DNA of 64,000 nucleotides from Ustulina deusta (lineage: Eukaryota; Ascomycota; Sordariomycetes; Xylariales; Xylariaceae), in the NCBI GenBank assembly GCA_023159155.1, contig JAJNNX010000004.1, positions 1,908,066 through 1,972,065 on the forward strand, in the 5' to 3' direction. A program made the translations under genes and the position numbers. The notes under the pieces were generated by a model that was not told the origin of the DNA, did no database searches, and saw nothing but the letters and a program-made list of their open reading frames with translations. Numbering within the stretch: position 1 is the stretch's first letter; each line of letters begins with the position of its first letter. Positions 11,270 to 23,274 of this stretch are shown in pieces.

Positions 11270-12667
11270 GGGATGGGATATGTTTATATATCGGCAAGTG
11301 TGCTCGAGCGGAGTAGCACCCTTTTTCTATTTGTATATCTACATGGGGGTAATTTATGACTTAGGATACAAGGTCTTATGTAGTACATTAACGTGAATAC
11401 CTAATAGCTAAAAGACAACTGGTTGGCACTTTAGAGCTGTGCATTCGTATTGAACCGGGTTTCATCTAAGCAACTTGAATGTTTACACGAAGGACCTGTG
11501 TTATTTAATGATTCACATACTAGACTAATCCTCTTTAATAAGCTTAAAGTTAACCGGCAGCTAGACTAAGCTAACTCCCCTAGGCCTAGAACACAGCTAG
11601 AATGCAGGCGGGTAATAAGGAAAGAAAAGGACTATGTATTGATCTTTCCTTTTCTCTGTTCTTTATTTCTTGCGACGGAATTCCACAGCAGTAAAATATC
11701 AATATCGCAACCCAATCGCATTAGAACCAATCTTGGGTTAATATGTGCTAGACTTCGGGGACCTCCAAATGTTGTAACCTGATTGAAGAAGTAAAATGCG
11801 ACAGATGAGGTCGAGCGGAGAATTGTCGCCGACTTTAGAATATAATGCACTGTTCAGCAGAGTGACAATGAAAAGTGATAGGATGAGGCCTCCTGCAGTT
11901 CTGAATAAATCGGAGAGTGGATTTCCTATAAGATCTTCATCCTGGCTGTGGAACTAAAATACGGCTCTGAGGAAGAGGTGCCAATGAAATAAGATGCTGC
12001 TACAAAAAGATTGCAGCTAAACCATAAGGTGGTGTTTATCATACATGCTCAAGCGACAAGAGGTGGTGTCGGCCGCTTAGCCATTTGACGATCTGCGAAT
12101 ATCCAACTTTGGTGTCAAAGGTACCTAATCTGTCAGCGTTGAGATAAGGCTACCTAGAAAAGCCGTTATATTCGCCTCCGCGTAAGCAGCACACAAATAA
12201 GTTAATGGCGACGATGATGAGGAGGTAGTGTGACGTAATTCTATAGAACCATCGAGAGAGGGGAACGACTTCACGCGGTCCTGGAAACCATGGGGTTGAT
12301 CTGCAATGCAAAAGCAGGCTAATAAAGATGAATAAATGCACGCATAGCTTAGGTATGGCGCATTGGTATTATTACAAGCAGCAATGCATTTTTTCCAAGT
12401 AAATCTGACGGCTTAGCCGACCGTCGTACAAAATAATGACTGGCTCTCGTATATTAAGTGCAAGCTCATTGGAGGCCACCGTCACAATCAGCGGTCGGAC
12501 CGCAGTGCCCAACGCGAGAAAGGTTTATGCCTGATGTGCCTCGACGCCGAGTCGTGGTGTGTTAAATAGAATGCGACGGTAAGCCAGCCCGATCAAAATC
12601 TTCCTAATTCGTGTCTCCCAAGTTTCGAATTCGCGAACTTGCAAGCCAAAAGGAGAGAAAACAAAAA
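11270..12667. other. Intergenic region between Zn2Cys6 and F-box-like genes
   Basis: 1.4 kb of AT-leaning sequence containing the 3' UTR of the regulator and the promoter of the next gene. No supportable ORF, RNA gene or repeat. Confidence 0.55.
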
Positions 12668-13741
12668 ATGGCATCGACTTCTCTCTCGGCCCCGGCGAGC
12701 CCGCTCCTGGCCATCCCTCTGGAGATCCGTCGGCATATATACGGGTTCTGTATCCCGCAACATCTGACCTTCGACTGTTCCAACGACATGTACTACCAAA
12801 ATCGCCCCGTCGGGTGGATCGAGCCGCTGCGGCACTCGAACGAGGGTTGCGACAGATACTCTAGCGACGACGAGGACTTTCTCGATGAGGTTCGTCGCCT
12901 CCATAGTGAATGGAAGGGGAAAGGGATATTGTCGCCTCTGGAAGAAATAGAAGAAATCCGTGTTGAAGACGCTCGAGCAGAGGAAGATGGATCGGATCGT
13001 AGCATGAAGGAGGAATTCGGCCCCTTTGGACTCGGCAGCCTCCATTTCCCTTCCCCATCATCGCATATGAGTTCGCTGCCTGCTCTTCTCCTCCTCTGTC
13101 GCCAGATCACCGACGAAGTCGAGACGATGCTGTATGAGGGGAATACATTCACGATCGACATTCATTGTCAGGGTCAATACCACGTCGAGAGGCAGTTTAC
13201 GGAGAGAAACCGAGAGAGGATGCGGAATATCATCTTGGTCCTGCGGCCGATAGGGGTCCCCTATCAGCCCGACTCCCTGATGGATCCGGAAATCTGGGAC
13301 AGCGTTCTCGGCAACCTCATGACGCTCGGGGTCATCATCGAGCAGCCCGAGCCACCGCTGCTAGAATGGCTCGAGGACAGCGAAAAAGAGGCCACCGGGA
13401 ACTTCCTGACTTTCCTCCGAGATAGGAAAAGAGAGGCCGTCGGGGAGTGGATGACTTGGCTGCTGCCTATCTTTGAGTACCTCGTCCGGGCCGTGCCCAA
13501 GCAAACCGAGATTGTGGTGGACGTGACCGAAGAGGAAGATACAGTGCAGGCTTTGGAGTTTTTCCAAAAGGGGCCTTTTCGGTTCCAGAGATTACCAGCT
13601 GCGGACTCCATCTCGAACAAGGTAGAGTTCGCGTGGGAATCGGGGTCCAGGGAATCGTGGTACCCGGATGCTGATGACAGTCCGACTAGCTGTAGGGATA
13701 TCATTCAGGACAGTGATTACGACTATTACTATTCTGATTAA
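12668..13741 (+). CDS. F-box-like/DUF7730-type fungal protein
   Basis: A single exon of 357 aa. The ATG at 12668 (context AAAAAATGGC) is preferred over an upstream in-frame GTG. The N-terminus LLAIPLEIRRHIYGFCIP is the F-box-like helix common to a large lineage-expanded family of ascomycete proteins. Later, LLLLCRQITDEVETMLYEGNTFTI is the second conserved block of that family (the usual form is LLxxCRQIxxEAxxxLYxxNTF). Between them is an acidic, low-complexity insert (about residues 55-125), and the C-terminus is a Tyr/Asp-rich tail. In the family, the F-box-like part may recruit Skp1-type ubiquitin ligases, but most members are uncharacterised and no substrate-binding repeats are visible. 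No link to neighbouring genes is evident. Confidence 0.75.
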   Translation: MASTSLSAPASPLLAIPLEIRRHIYGFCIPQHLTFDCSNDMYYQNRPVGWIEPLRHSNEGCDRYSSDDEDFLDEVRRLHSEWKGKGILSPLEEIEEIRVEDARAEEDGSDRSMKEEFGPFGLGSLHFPSPSSHMSSLPALLLLCRQITDEVETMLYEGNTFTIDIHCQGQYHVERQFTERNRERMRNIILVLRPIGVPYQPDSLMDPEIWDSVLGNLMTLGVIIEQPEPPLLEWLEDSEKEATGNFLTFLRDRKREAVGEWMTWLLPIFEYLVRAVPKQTEIVVDVTEEEDTVQALEFFQKGPFRFQRLPAADSISNKVEFAWESGSRESWYPDADDSPTSCRDIIQDSDYDYYYSD

Positions 13742-14625
13742 GGCCTAAAACGGCCGGGAGGCGTATTGAGGGGACAGATAGATGGCTGGTTGTCAGGGTC
13801 TTGTTTCAGGTACTTTCAGTGAAGAGTAGTATCCCGGATGTCTCGATACTGGGCGGATTTCCTCTCGTCACTTGGGTCGCAGTAGTTAGGAAAATCTATT
13901 GGCCTGGGGTTTTTAATTATCCCGCATACACGTTTCTGTAAATGGCCAAGTATCATGGTGCAGATTGTACTGACTAGTAGCTTAGGTAGCCACCTAGATA
14001 AATCCATCGTTAGGATCGACCTTGCTAGACTCAGACAGTGCATTGGTTGCAACTAGGCGAGAAATAGGTGCCCAGAAGGGAGAATCATCTTAATGACAGG
14101 CGGTAGTGTTAAGAGGTATGGAGTAAGGATGGCCATCGACACTTGTGACTTTGAGAAGGTCGCCCATATTTAATTAAATCATTGTGTTGTACATGGATCT
14201 CCGAGGTCATTATAGGCTAGAATACTTCCCGCGCCGGGGCTCTTTTCATAGTAGGATAAGGAAGAAACTTATGTCTGTTTAAGACATAGCTGTTGTTTGA
14301 TCACTGCCATCAACGACAAAACAGAGTGGACGATGTGCTACAAGAACAAAATACCCACATGTTATCACCTAGGGATGTGTAGTAGGTATACATCAAAGTA
14401 GACGAATAAGTCTATTCGATTAGTTTGCGTCTATAATAAAATATCAACTGAAACATTTGGTCACGACTCAACAATCAAGCTTGATTACCGAGCAGTCACC
14501 TACATCTATGCCTACCGCTTATAATCACTGCTTATTTATTGACATTACAGCTAAACATAGCATAAACAAAGTTAACAAGGCTAAACAAGAACGGAATACT
14601 CACCTATTTGAGAGTTGCTTCCGAT
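13742..14625. other. Convergent intergenic region
   Basis: AT-leaning noncoding DNA between the F-box-like gene (+) and the multi-zinc-cluster gene (-). Nothing beyond the two expected 3' UTRs is visible. Confidence 0.5.
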
Positions 14626-17588
14626 TTAAGGAGCTGCAGGCCCGATTGCTGCGTGTGTTGCCGGAGTCGATACCACAACACCAAGACACGACAGACACGT
14701 GTACATGATGTCTGGGAATGGAATATCCTGTTCATCCACGAAGCTGTAAGCGTCAACACCTACGCGGTTGAGACAAAACGGGCATGGCATCCTGCCGAAG
14801 ATAGATGCCACGTAATGTCTCATGGCCTGCGCCTTTGCACGAATGTCGAGGAAGTGCTCCAATCGATGTGGCGTACACAAGGTTCGATCCAAGAGTTTCG
14901 TGGCACAATCGCACCCGGTCATGCGAACAGGCGGGCCCATGCTGATCGATCTATTGGCACCCACGTCGGCGTCGAAGGCGTTCCCCGGAAGCCCCCAGAC
15001 CCTGAAGCGCTTGCCAAGAAAGTGGGAGGGGTTCTGGGCGGCTATTTCGGAACAAGAACCGCAAGCGTAGGCGCGAAGCCCCCTGGAAATATTAGCGAAT
15101 GCCGGCTCGAATCTTGCCCTGCTGCTGGTATCGCAGTCTATGCACACGGGCAGGCTATCGCCGTGAGTTAAATCCTCGCACACGTCTAGCGTTGGACGAT
15201 GGCATGGGCCTGTTCCCCGATACTCAATACACCACGTCGGCTTACGTCGAATTCCATAGTCTATTTGGTTGCTATCTGGCACTGTTTGGAGCGATGGCGT
15301 GCCTTCAGGATTCGGGTGGGGAGGTCGTGGCTCTATTGTAAGAGAGACGTCAGCACGCTCGGGATGGCCATTAGGCAAGTTCGTATTCTCAGAGGCAATA
15401 GGGTTTTGGATTGCGCTAGCATCGTACAAAATTGCCGTTGGGCCGCGGGAGGGAACCACCATCAACTGTGGAGGGAGGTGGGAAATTGTAGTTGCCCCTC
15501 CGCTGAGATGCAGGATTTCGTCTTGGCCTACTCCCGGGGGGATCACTACCGGGCGTGTCACAAATTGGTCCGGGGCTGCGGCCGGGATCGAGGTCGGACT
15601 CAGCAGTATTGCTGAAGTGGGCGAAAGCTGGGATGGCTGCGTTGGAGTGGGAGCCGGCGGCATGCTGGATTGAGAAGGCTGGGCAGGCACAGACGGAGGC
15701 GGAGGCGGAGGCGGCGCCATGATGGCGCGAGCACGGGCAGCTGTTCGAGTAGAACGACGAGGACGATGAGGTGGTGGCGCCCTGATGACGCGAGCAAGGG
15801 CAGCTGCTCGAGAAGAGAGACGAGGTGGTGGTTGATGCGGCAGCGGAAGGTTTAGAATCCGCAACTGCAGATTCGGCCGTGGTGGATTTGGAATGGGCCC
15901 CGAGTACCCCGGCGGTAGAGGCACCGGCCCTCCTTGCACCCAACGCACGTACTGGATGTGGTAATCACCTGGCTGGTCGTACTCTCGTGGGAATCTCTCG
16001 TTTTCGTCGCAATTGACGCCCGTCGGACCGCCGCCCATCAGCGAGAGATACCCGTAGAGCTCGACCCCAAACGCGGCGCCCCTGGGAACGGTCCCATGTG
16101 CCAAGTCGGCGTCGCAGGCAGTCCCCCGTTGGACACAACTCTCGCAAGGCCGCTGTCTGTCGCATTTACTCTGCGCCTCTTTGCACGCTTCGCAACGGGA
16201 ATGTTTAGGTATATGTCTGTGGGTGTTAGGGTTAGGAGGAAGGGCTGCACCATCCACAATACACTACAACACTTGATGTTAGCAATTACAATTACCAGCG
16301 TAATAAAGAGCAAAGGAAATGAAGTGTTGGGGAAAAAACTGACGAGATAGGGTGAAAGAAAAAGGGGGGATTTTTTTTATTTTACTTACCACTAGGCCAT
16401 ACTTGCGACAATGCTCGCAGCCAAAGTGTCTTCCGCCGCGCGCGTGCCATCTACATTTGGATTGAACCGTATCTCCGAGCGGAAATTGCCGGCACGTATG
16501 GCATCTAATCCTGTAAGCGCCCGCGCGTTCAGCTGGAAGGTCGTCGCTTAGAACTGGTTCGAAGTTATTCGGCTGACCAACAGCTAATTGAGGATTTTGG
16601 TATGATAACGGAGACAGTGCTGTCGCAGGCTGGTTCGGCTGACCAGCAGGGGGTTGAAGGTTTTGGAATGATAACGGAGAGGGGACTGCCCAAGGTTGGC
16701 TCGGCTGACTAGAAGGGAGTTGAAGGGGCGATGCCGGGTAGGGATCTGCCACAGGTTGTCCTGGCTGACTTGGGTCACCCAATGGACTTGCGGCCGGGAT
16801 ATACCATTGGGTATTACCTACGTCCGGGATGTCTGGGAGGTTCCAGTCTGGAAGGCCAAGGTCTGGTACCGGAATGCCTAGGAGATCCTCAAGAGTAGGA
16901 CCCAGTGAGGAGGCGTTGCCTACATCTTCAGGAGGAAACATAATGTCTAATGCTGGGTCAATAGGTGTTTGGTAATCTTGGAGGGCTGGAGGGGCGAAGG
17001 GGTCAGCGAAATCAAGGGGCGGAATGTTCAACAAGTCGTTGGGTGCTACGTTGGGCCATAGGGGTCCGTCCAAGGGGTCTGCCCTCTCAGGTTCAGGAAC
17101 CTGGTACTGATTCGGAGGCAAAAAATCGCTTGCAACTGCACACTGCATGTTGGATGATGTACAATTAGTGCATTGATGGTTGGTGTTGTCAACATCACAG
17201 TCAAGACGTCGAATGAAACATCTGACACAACGAGACTGCCCGGGATAGAAATATTGCTGCCAGGCTTGAAATTCTAAAGCTCTCTCCGGCCTATTCAAGA
17301 ATCTGGAGTTAGTAATTGTCATTTATGATATAAAAAAATAGAAAGAAAAATAGGAAGAAAAATATAAAGGGTTTCAAGAGTTTGCAGTAGTAATAGGAGT
17401 AGAAAGCCCCTAATCAGACAACTCGTGCTCCCGAGACAAGTTAAATGGGAGTATAAAAGACTCCAGCGAACTCACCATCCATTTTCAAAGTGTTGCGCGA
17501 CTTCGTTCTCTTCGTAATGGGGCCCATGCGGGTTAAATATGCTTGTAAAAATAAAACTCCCCGCAAAGTATAGATTTTCGTCGTCCAT
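14626..17588 (-). CDS. Multi-zinc-cluster, Cys-rich regulatory-type protein
   Basis: My model has three exons: 17588-17476, 17290-16390 and 16263-14626, giving 883 aa. Splicing to AATAG at 17291 gives an in-frame Trp. The tempting nearer CTCCAG acceptor would create a stop. Four arrays of six cysteines are visible: C59-C88 (x2,x6,x8,x2,x6), C301-C339 (x2,x12,x11,x2,x6, finished across intron 2), the canonical Zn2Cys6 C362-C388 (x2,x6,x5,x2,x6), plus a C-terminal Cys/His-rich segment with several CxxC pairs (VCIDC, ACGSC, CPFC, CLSC). The linkers are Pro/Gln-rich with internal duplications. Canonical clusters bind DNA; several in one chain is unusual. Two separate genes are the alternative, but exon phases and the cysteine finished across intron 2 favour one. 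Target and role are unknown. Confidence 0.65.
16571..16720 (-). repeat. 66-bp in-frame tandem duplication in the zinc-cluster gene
   Basis: The landmark GGCTGAC recurs at 16571, 16637 and 16703 on the plus strand, a 66-bp period (22 codons). It encodes Pro/Gln-rich linker copies of the type SPLSFQN / SPLSYQN. Confidence 0.75.
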
Positions 17589-18616
17589 GTTGTTTTGCTG
17601 TGAATACTAGCTGGTTGGATCAAAGGTTGTTAGCCCAAATAGAGGATATGATTACGGATATGGGTCTTAATGCTTGCCGACAGTTCGGTTTAATGGCGAT
17701 GCTGATGGTCCTTGGGAGAGGAACTAAAGTACTCGGTTGCGGCGATCCTAGTTATACTGTTTTTGAACAAACCTCCAGTGTTAGATCAAGAACGTTTTGA
17801 ACAAAGCTGTCACAAGGACTGGAACAAAAACAAGCGTATTGTTGAAGTCCCTTTGTCTTTTCCCCGTTATTTTGAGCATGAATGTTGTCAAGGCCTGTCT
17901 TTAGTAATACCCTACGGTTTGTGTCAAAGCCTCCTAATAACGCATTAGTTAGCTCGCCATAATCTACGCTTAGCTAGGTTCACTCACCTTAAAAATCGCA
18001 CGAGACTGTATTGCTAACATTGGTTACTCGAATGTCCGATCAACTCCAACGGGCACATATCACGGAATAAAGACGGCCCAGAGGTCAAGAGAGCAGAAAG
18101 AGGAAGTCGATTTGAATACCACCCATGGCCTTTGAAGGTGAATCTATGACTGAAACACTAGAAGACTGCGACACAAATAAGTAAGGAACATTACAAAAGG
18201 TATGAAAAGACCGGATGGGAGATATCCATGATCTCGTTTTGATCTCTCGTTAGCTGGAGCAGCCTCCCAACGAAACATTCTGTTGCCCGTCCCAGGCCGA
18301 ATTTGTTGATCTTGGTGACGACAACGATGACAACGGCATAAATCCCTAACCATCTATGATCCCTCGATCATTCCTAGCGCTTCTTTCCGCCGGATGCTGG
18401 TGATTGCTCATTCCGTAAAACCCCGGCAGAAATATCCGTCCGATTCCTTTTATATCATGCAGGGGCATCCCGACATAGGCTTATATACGTCGTCAAAGCC
18501 GCCAAAGCCATCCATCATAGTAGGTCAAGATAGAAGTGAGACAAGACCGGGGCCCCATGTAGAGGCCTGTCTTGTCATGGTTGAGGTTGCTCTGCGTTTT
18601 CGGTAGTTGAGTCACA
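17589..18616. other. Intergenic region upstream of the zinc-cluster gene and downstream of Ras
   Basis: About 1 kb noncoding: promoter of the zinc-cluster gene and 3' UTR of ras. No further gene is supported. Confidence 0.5.
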
Positions 18617-19482
18617 CTATAGGATGACACATTTCGAGCAACAGCCTGCCTCCGCCTCGCCGTCGGCCATTTCCATCTTATCCGGTCCGTTGGCACCACC
18701 ACTCCGACCATTGTTTGCTGACATGCCGCCTAGGTTGCGGTCATAGCTCCGGATCTCACGCACAACATCGAAGAAGGCAACCTCTACATTGATGCTGGAT
18801 TTGGCAGAGGTCTCGATATATGGGCATCGGAATTCCGCAGCGCTCCTTTCAGCCTCTGGGGAAGAAGTTAGTTCAACTAGCAGCAGGTGGCGGGAAGGCA
18901 CTTATAATTACTCTCTCTTGTGACCACGCGTTCGTTTTCAAGATCACATTTATTGCCCACCAATACAACGGGGAAGTGATCACCTTCCTGCTTGCCTTTG
19001 ACTCTCAGAATCTGTCTGTGTAGAGCATGGATCTCATCGAGGGACTCTTGGGAAGTTATCGAAAATACGAGCATAAATCCCTCCCCGTTGACCATGTACT
19101 GTTCTCTCATGGCAGCGTATTCTTCCTGGCCGGCGGTGTCAAGAACGTCGAGGAGGGCTAGCTCTTCATCGATGATGCATTGCTTTCGGTACGAGTCTGA
19201 CAGGGCGGAAACATTAAACTAGGGTAACATGAGGGGCGGGCACGGTAGGAAGCCTGTAACATACCCTCAATAGTCGGATCATACTCGTCGATGAAATGAT
19301 CCTGTGTCATCTGAATGGTCAAGCAGGATTTGCCGACACCACCTCCGCCAACAACCACCACCTTGTATTCTCGCAGGAACTGGGTAGACAGGAAGTAAGC
19401 GGCATGCCCGACTAGAGGCAAACTGCCAATTGATTGACATGATGCGGAGAGCCCGCGATGCCCGACATACCTTGGACGCCAT
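18617..19482 (-). CDS. Ras-family small GTPase
   Basis: Four exons on the minus strand: 19482-19471 (only MASK), 19379-19265, 19196-18912 and 18855-18617, giving 216 aa. Motifs are complete: P-loop GGGGVGKS (15-22), switch [14 protein letters not shown] with Thr40, switch [10 protein letters not shown] with Gln66, NKCD (124-127), ETSAK (152-156). The C-terminus is CCSKCVIL: a CaaX box with Cys213 plus upstream cysteines suited to palmitoylation. Leu at the last position favours geranylgeranylation by family rules. It should be a plasma-membrane molecular switch acting on cAMP and MAPK signalling. After switch II it reads MVNGEGFML, where most fungal Ras1-type proteins have MRTGEGFLL, so it may be a diverged paralogue. 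The third intron's donor (GTAATT) sets a VTREKAE junction. Confidence 0.92.
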
Positions 19483-22400
19483 TGTGTACCGGGACAAAGA
19501 CTTCTTCCAGCCAGAATCTCGACGACGCACGTTCGGTCTGGGAGATGTTGACGACAGAGCGTGACAGCACGCACAGCAGAGCACAGGCGAGAAACCGCAA
19601 CGAGGCGTGGGCTGATCGAGAGGGAGACGTTGCGCACCGGTGTAAGGCGAGGCGAGGCGTTGCGTTGCAGAGACGAGGCTCGATAGGAAGAACAAGAACA
19701 GTGGTTTTGTTGTTGTAACTTGTCGCAGGCTTGGGCTGCTGGCTGGTGTTGGTTCAGGGATCAATTAGTGTAGATTAGGTCGGTAAGTTAAGGATGCCAG
19801 GTAGTATGCTAGCAAGTACCTATGTGGGTATAACTACAATACACTACACTACAGCCCTGGCTCTCGGGTGATGGGCAGGTCCACTGGAAAGATTCAACAG
19901 CGCAGTGTACAGTACAAAGCGCACAACCAAAAGGGGAGGGGGATTGAAATTGGTACAATAGACCGTTACGGAACTGTGAGAAGAAAAAAAAATAGAAGAG
20001 GAAGAAGCTTAGAAGAAAGGGAGCAGGAGAATAGAATTCCGAAAGAAGGATGGCGTCGTAGATAGTGCAGAGAGAGCTTGTACTACTAGAGAGCGATAAA
20101 AGGGACTACGGGTACTAGTAGGGAGGTCAAGGTACAAGCTCGGGAATTACTGACAGCAACTGGTGACAGTACTTTAGGGGCTGCTCCAGGTGGCAAATGC
20201 AGTAAAGGGGGTGGGGGTGCAAGGGGCTTAGGGGACCGGGAATGCCCTGGGCTGCACAAACCAACCTAGGTAGGTACTTTTAAGGTCTGTTTGTGTTTGT
20301 GACATCCATTACCTAGTGTACATGTGTACAGCTACCCAGGTAGCTAGGTAGGTGGGTAGGTATCTCCTGATGTTAGCCCCGAGTATATTAGGTCTAAGTT
20401 GTATACTTAGGTATAGAAATGTTTTGCATCTTGCTCTGATTTTAGCGCTTAAACAGCCTGTGTAATGATGGCAACATGCTGTAACTGAGGCATGATCAGC
20501 AACACTAGAACAAATATAGCAACCAGCTTTGTTCCATCTCGTGCTATTTTGGAGCAAGAGTCACAGTATTTGGGATTGCCTCGGGTATACACGTAGTAAG
20601 TACGTACCATTGCAACCTCAGTTCCCTAAATACATATGTATCACATGTATCCAGAAGGGAGCCACAGATGATTCCCAACTTGGAACCTTGCCATGGGAAT
20701 CCTTCGAGAACAACTGTAACAACGTACCATAAAAATAGGTACAGAGGTACAACAGTATGTTCAGAGTGCAGACAGTCAAGACATCCTCGGTGCGGCTTTC
20801 AACAGTTTTGGACCTGCGCCGCCATTGAGGGGCGATGGTCGGTGTGCCGAGTTGCGTATCGCTCGGAATCCGTCAACAAAAAGCAGATGCAAATCATCAC
20901 AGGTGCCTTAGCGAACACAATAAATCGTATACCCTGCATGAGGCATGAGGCCACACCAGGGAGATGGAGGGATAGATGCACAGATAGATAGAGATAGAGA
21001 GATAGAGAGATGTTGCACCGGCTCCTGTCATACAGAAAGGAAAGCCAGAAAGGTATCTACAATATACTTAGACAATACTAGGTATTCATCTGTGCCATAT
21101 CTATCTCCCGCACGGAATCATTAGTGCTTGAGATAGTCATGCAGATGCTTTGCCTTTTCGTAAGACAAACAAGCTGACCTGCTTCCGTCTGTCTAAGTCA
21201 TACAGGGTGAAGTCTAGTGAGGCATCATGTAGTGTACGCACAGTGATATCTGTCATCCCGTATCTACATGCACATAGGTAACAGTTGGTTCAAGGATGCA
21301 CACATACAACAGCCATGGTATCGAGATTAAGTTCGATTTAGGACTGTAGTATCACGAGAGATGCATCATTCCGAGTCAACATCCTTTCCGCTCCTACCTG
21401 CCACTACTGGTAGAGTCAGAACCACCTCCATCAACTTACACTGCAATACCTACTACCAGGAGGCTAGTACGCATAGTAGTTATAGATTAGGTAAAGAGAA
21501 TAGAACCTAGCACACATTTATGATATAACCCTGCTGTAGCCCAACAGGTAGTAACAAATCTAGTGTACATACATGTAGAAAGTCTGTTGAACTACATTGG
21601 TAGATCAATACCATACCTACTATAACTAAACACTGCCAATAATGAAAAATTCCAAACATTTTACCCCTAGTACATGAACCCAAAGACAATATACTAGATT
21701 GTAGTAGTAACACCAGGCTCTTTTTTAATATAGTATAACTATAGACAACCATGCAAAAGCGTCCGCAATCGAAAGGAGTGCGGAAATGCTGTCTGTCTGC
21801 ATCATGACATTTTGAAGCATCCATCACCTTGTCCACCTTTGTGTACACCAGTACCTAGTGTACACAGTACTGTACCTGTGTACACAGACCAACACAACGG
21901 AGTCTCATTATCGAATATGGCATAGTGTGAAGGGTAACCCCATCAATCCATCCACAATAAATCAACACTAGGTAGCTGTCTTATCCACTAGTCATACATG
22001 GGGGAGACAAGCTTGCTCTGCGAAAATCCGCCCCCGATCATACACTACACCCATTACCTGTAAGGTGGGTAGCAAACAAAGGAGCGCTGGCAGCCATGAC
22101 GATTGCACGCCGACAACGAAATGAGCCTCATTTCCTCACCCCAAGAAGCTACCTGATTAGTCTAGGCAGTTCCAGCTCGCCCAATCAACCATCCAATTAC
22201 CAAGCTACCCTTTTAGCAACAAACCGACGGTCGGGGTACACTACAGTACACGGAGTAAGTAGGGGATTCGGGTTTATTTAAGAGTACACTACCTATATAC
22301 ACTACGCTAGTGTAGGTAGGTCGGTAGTGTAGTATCCGAGCAAACAAACAAAAAATAAAAAAAGCCCCTGAATGATAAGGTATGTATGTAGCTATCTATA

Positions 22401-23274
22401 TATGCATAGACAGAGACTGACCTGAGCAAGGAACCAGCTACACCATAGCGGAGCCTAGTGTAGTAGGGATATTGGTGTCTAACCCTAGGTGGTGTATATA
22501 CCATATGTGGGTAGTGTACATAATGTATACCTACACTACATTGGGGCAAGTGGGCCGGTTTCTTCTCGAACAATTCTCCAAGCTGAATTGTTTTTTTCCC
22601 CTTTTTTTATTGTTATTATATACATAGAAGTCTAGAACATTACGTGTTCACAGATGGGAGAAGGAAAGGGGCAACTAAAAATGTACTTACACTACTATAT
22701 ATGTAAGGAGATATAAATAAACAAGAACTCCTTGGGAAAGCGGTGCAAGCTACCAGTACACGGAACGAGGACAGGGGTGGTGGGACAGGTGGGTTAGATA
22801 CATTACACTAGTTGCTATGTACACTAGTGTAGGTACACGGAGTGTGTATCAATGGATGGATGAGGGAATGGGGGTGACGATGCGTTGATGGTGAGTGGGC
22901 ACCGGGGTTCGCTTGGCGCGAAAACACTTGGGTTAATGGGCAGGCACTCAGTGTGTAATATCGACAGCACGCGCCAGGACAGAAGCCAGGGGTTCGAACG
23001 CCGAAAATACCAAAGCTGGATGGATGGACACCCAACCGATTTGTCTGGTGTCACCAAAATGTGAAACAGAGGCAAACTCTGACCATTATCTATTTCAGAT
23101 AGGCTACACATCTGCACTATCGGGCTCATCCCTAAGTAGTGTAGATATAGTGTAGGTCAGGATAGCCTTCTCTTACCTATTAATGGGACACAAAGCATAG
23201 CAGCGAAGGATAAGCTGCTCCGCTCAGCACGGCGTGTAGAAAGAACAACTGTGAACCCAGGTCTTATCGTCCAG
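19483..23274. other. Long intergenic region rich in short TACACTA/TAGG motifs
   Basis: 3.8 kb without a supportable gene. It includes the ras promoter and, at the far end, the 3' flank of the MoCF gene. Short motifs TACACTA/TAGTGTA and TAGG/ACCT recur throughout (for example 19840, 20265-20360, 21850-21890, 22240-22330, 22450-22540, 22800-22850, 23135-23160). ORFs of up to ~110 codons show no family features. An unannotated noncoding RNA is possible but not shown. Confidence 0.5.

Noticed and set aside
5772..13741. Full secondary-metabolite cluster
   Set aside because: No polyketide synthase, NRPS, terpene cyclase or transporter is present in the window.
17289..17322. ATG at 17322 as the start of the multi-zinc-cluster gene
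   Set aside because: It sits in what looks like the end of intron 1 (ACTAAC branch-like sequence nearby). An upstream exon from 17588 joins in frame at 17290 with a good donor.
22985..23005. GGGGTTCGAACG resembling a tRNA T-arm
   Set aside because: The five-base stem does not pair, and no anticodon arm is present upstream.
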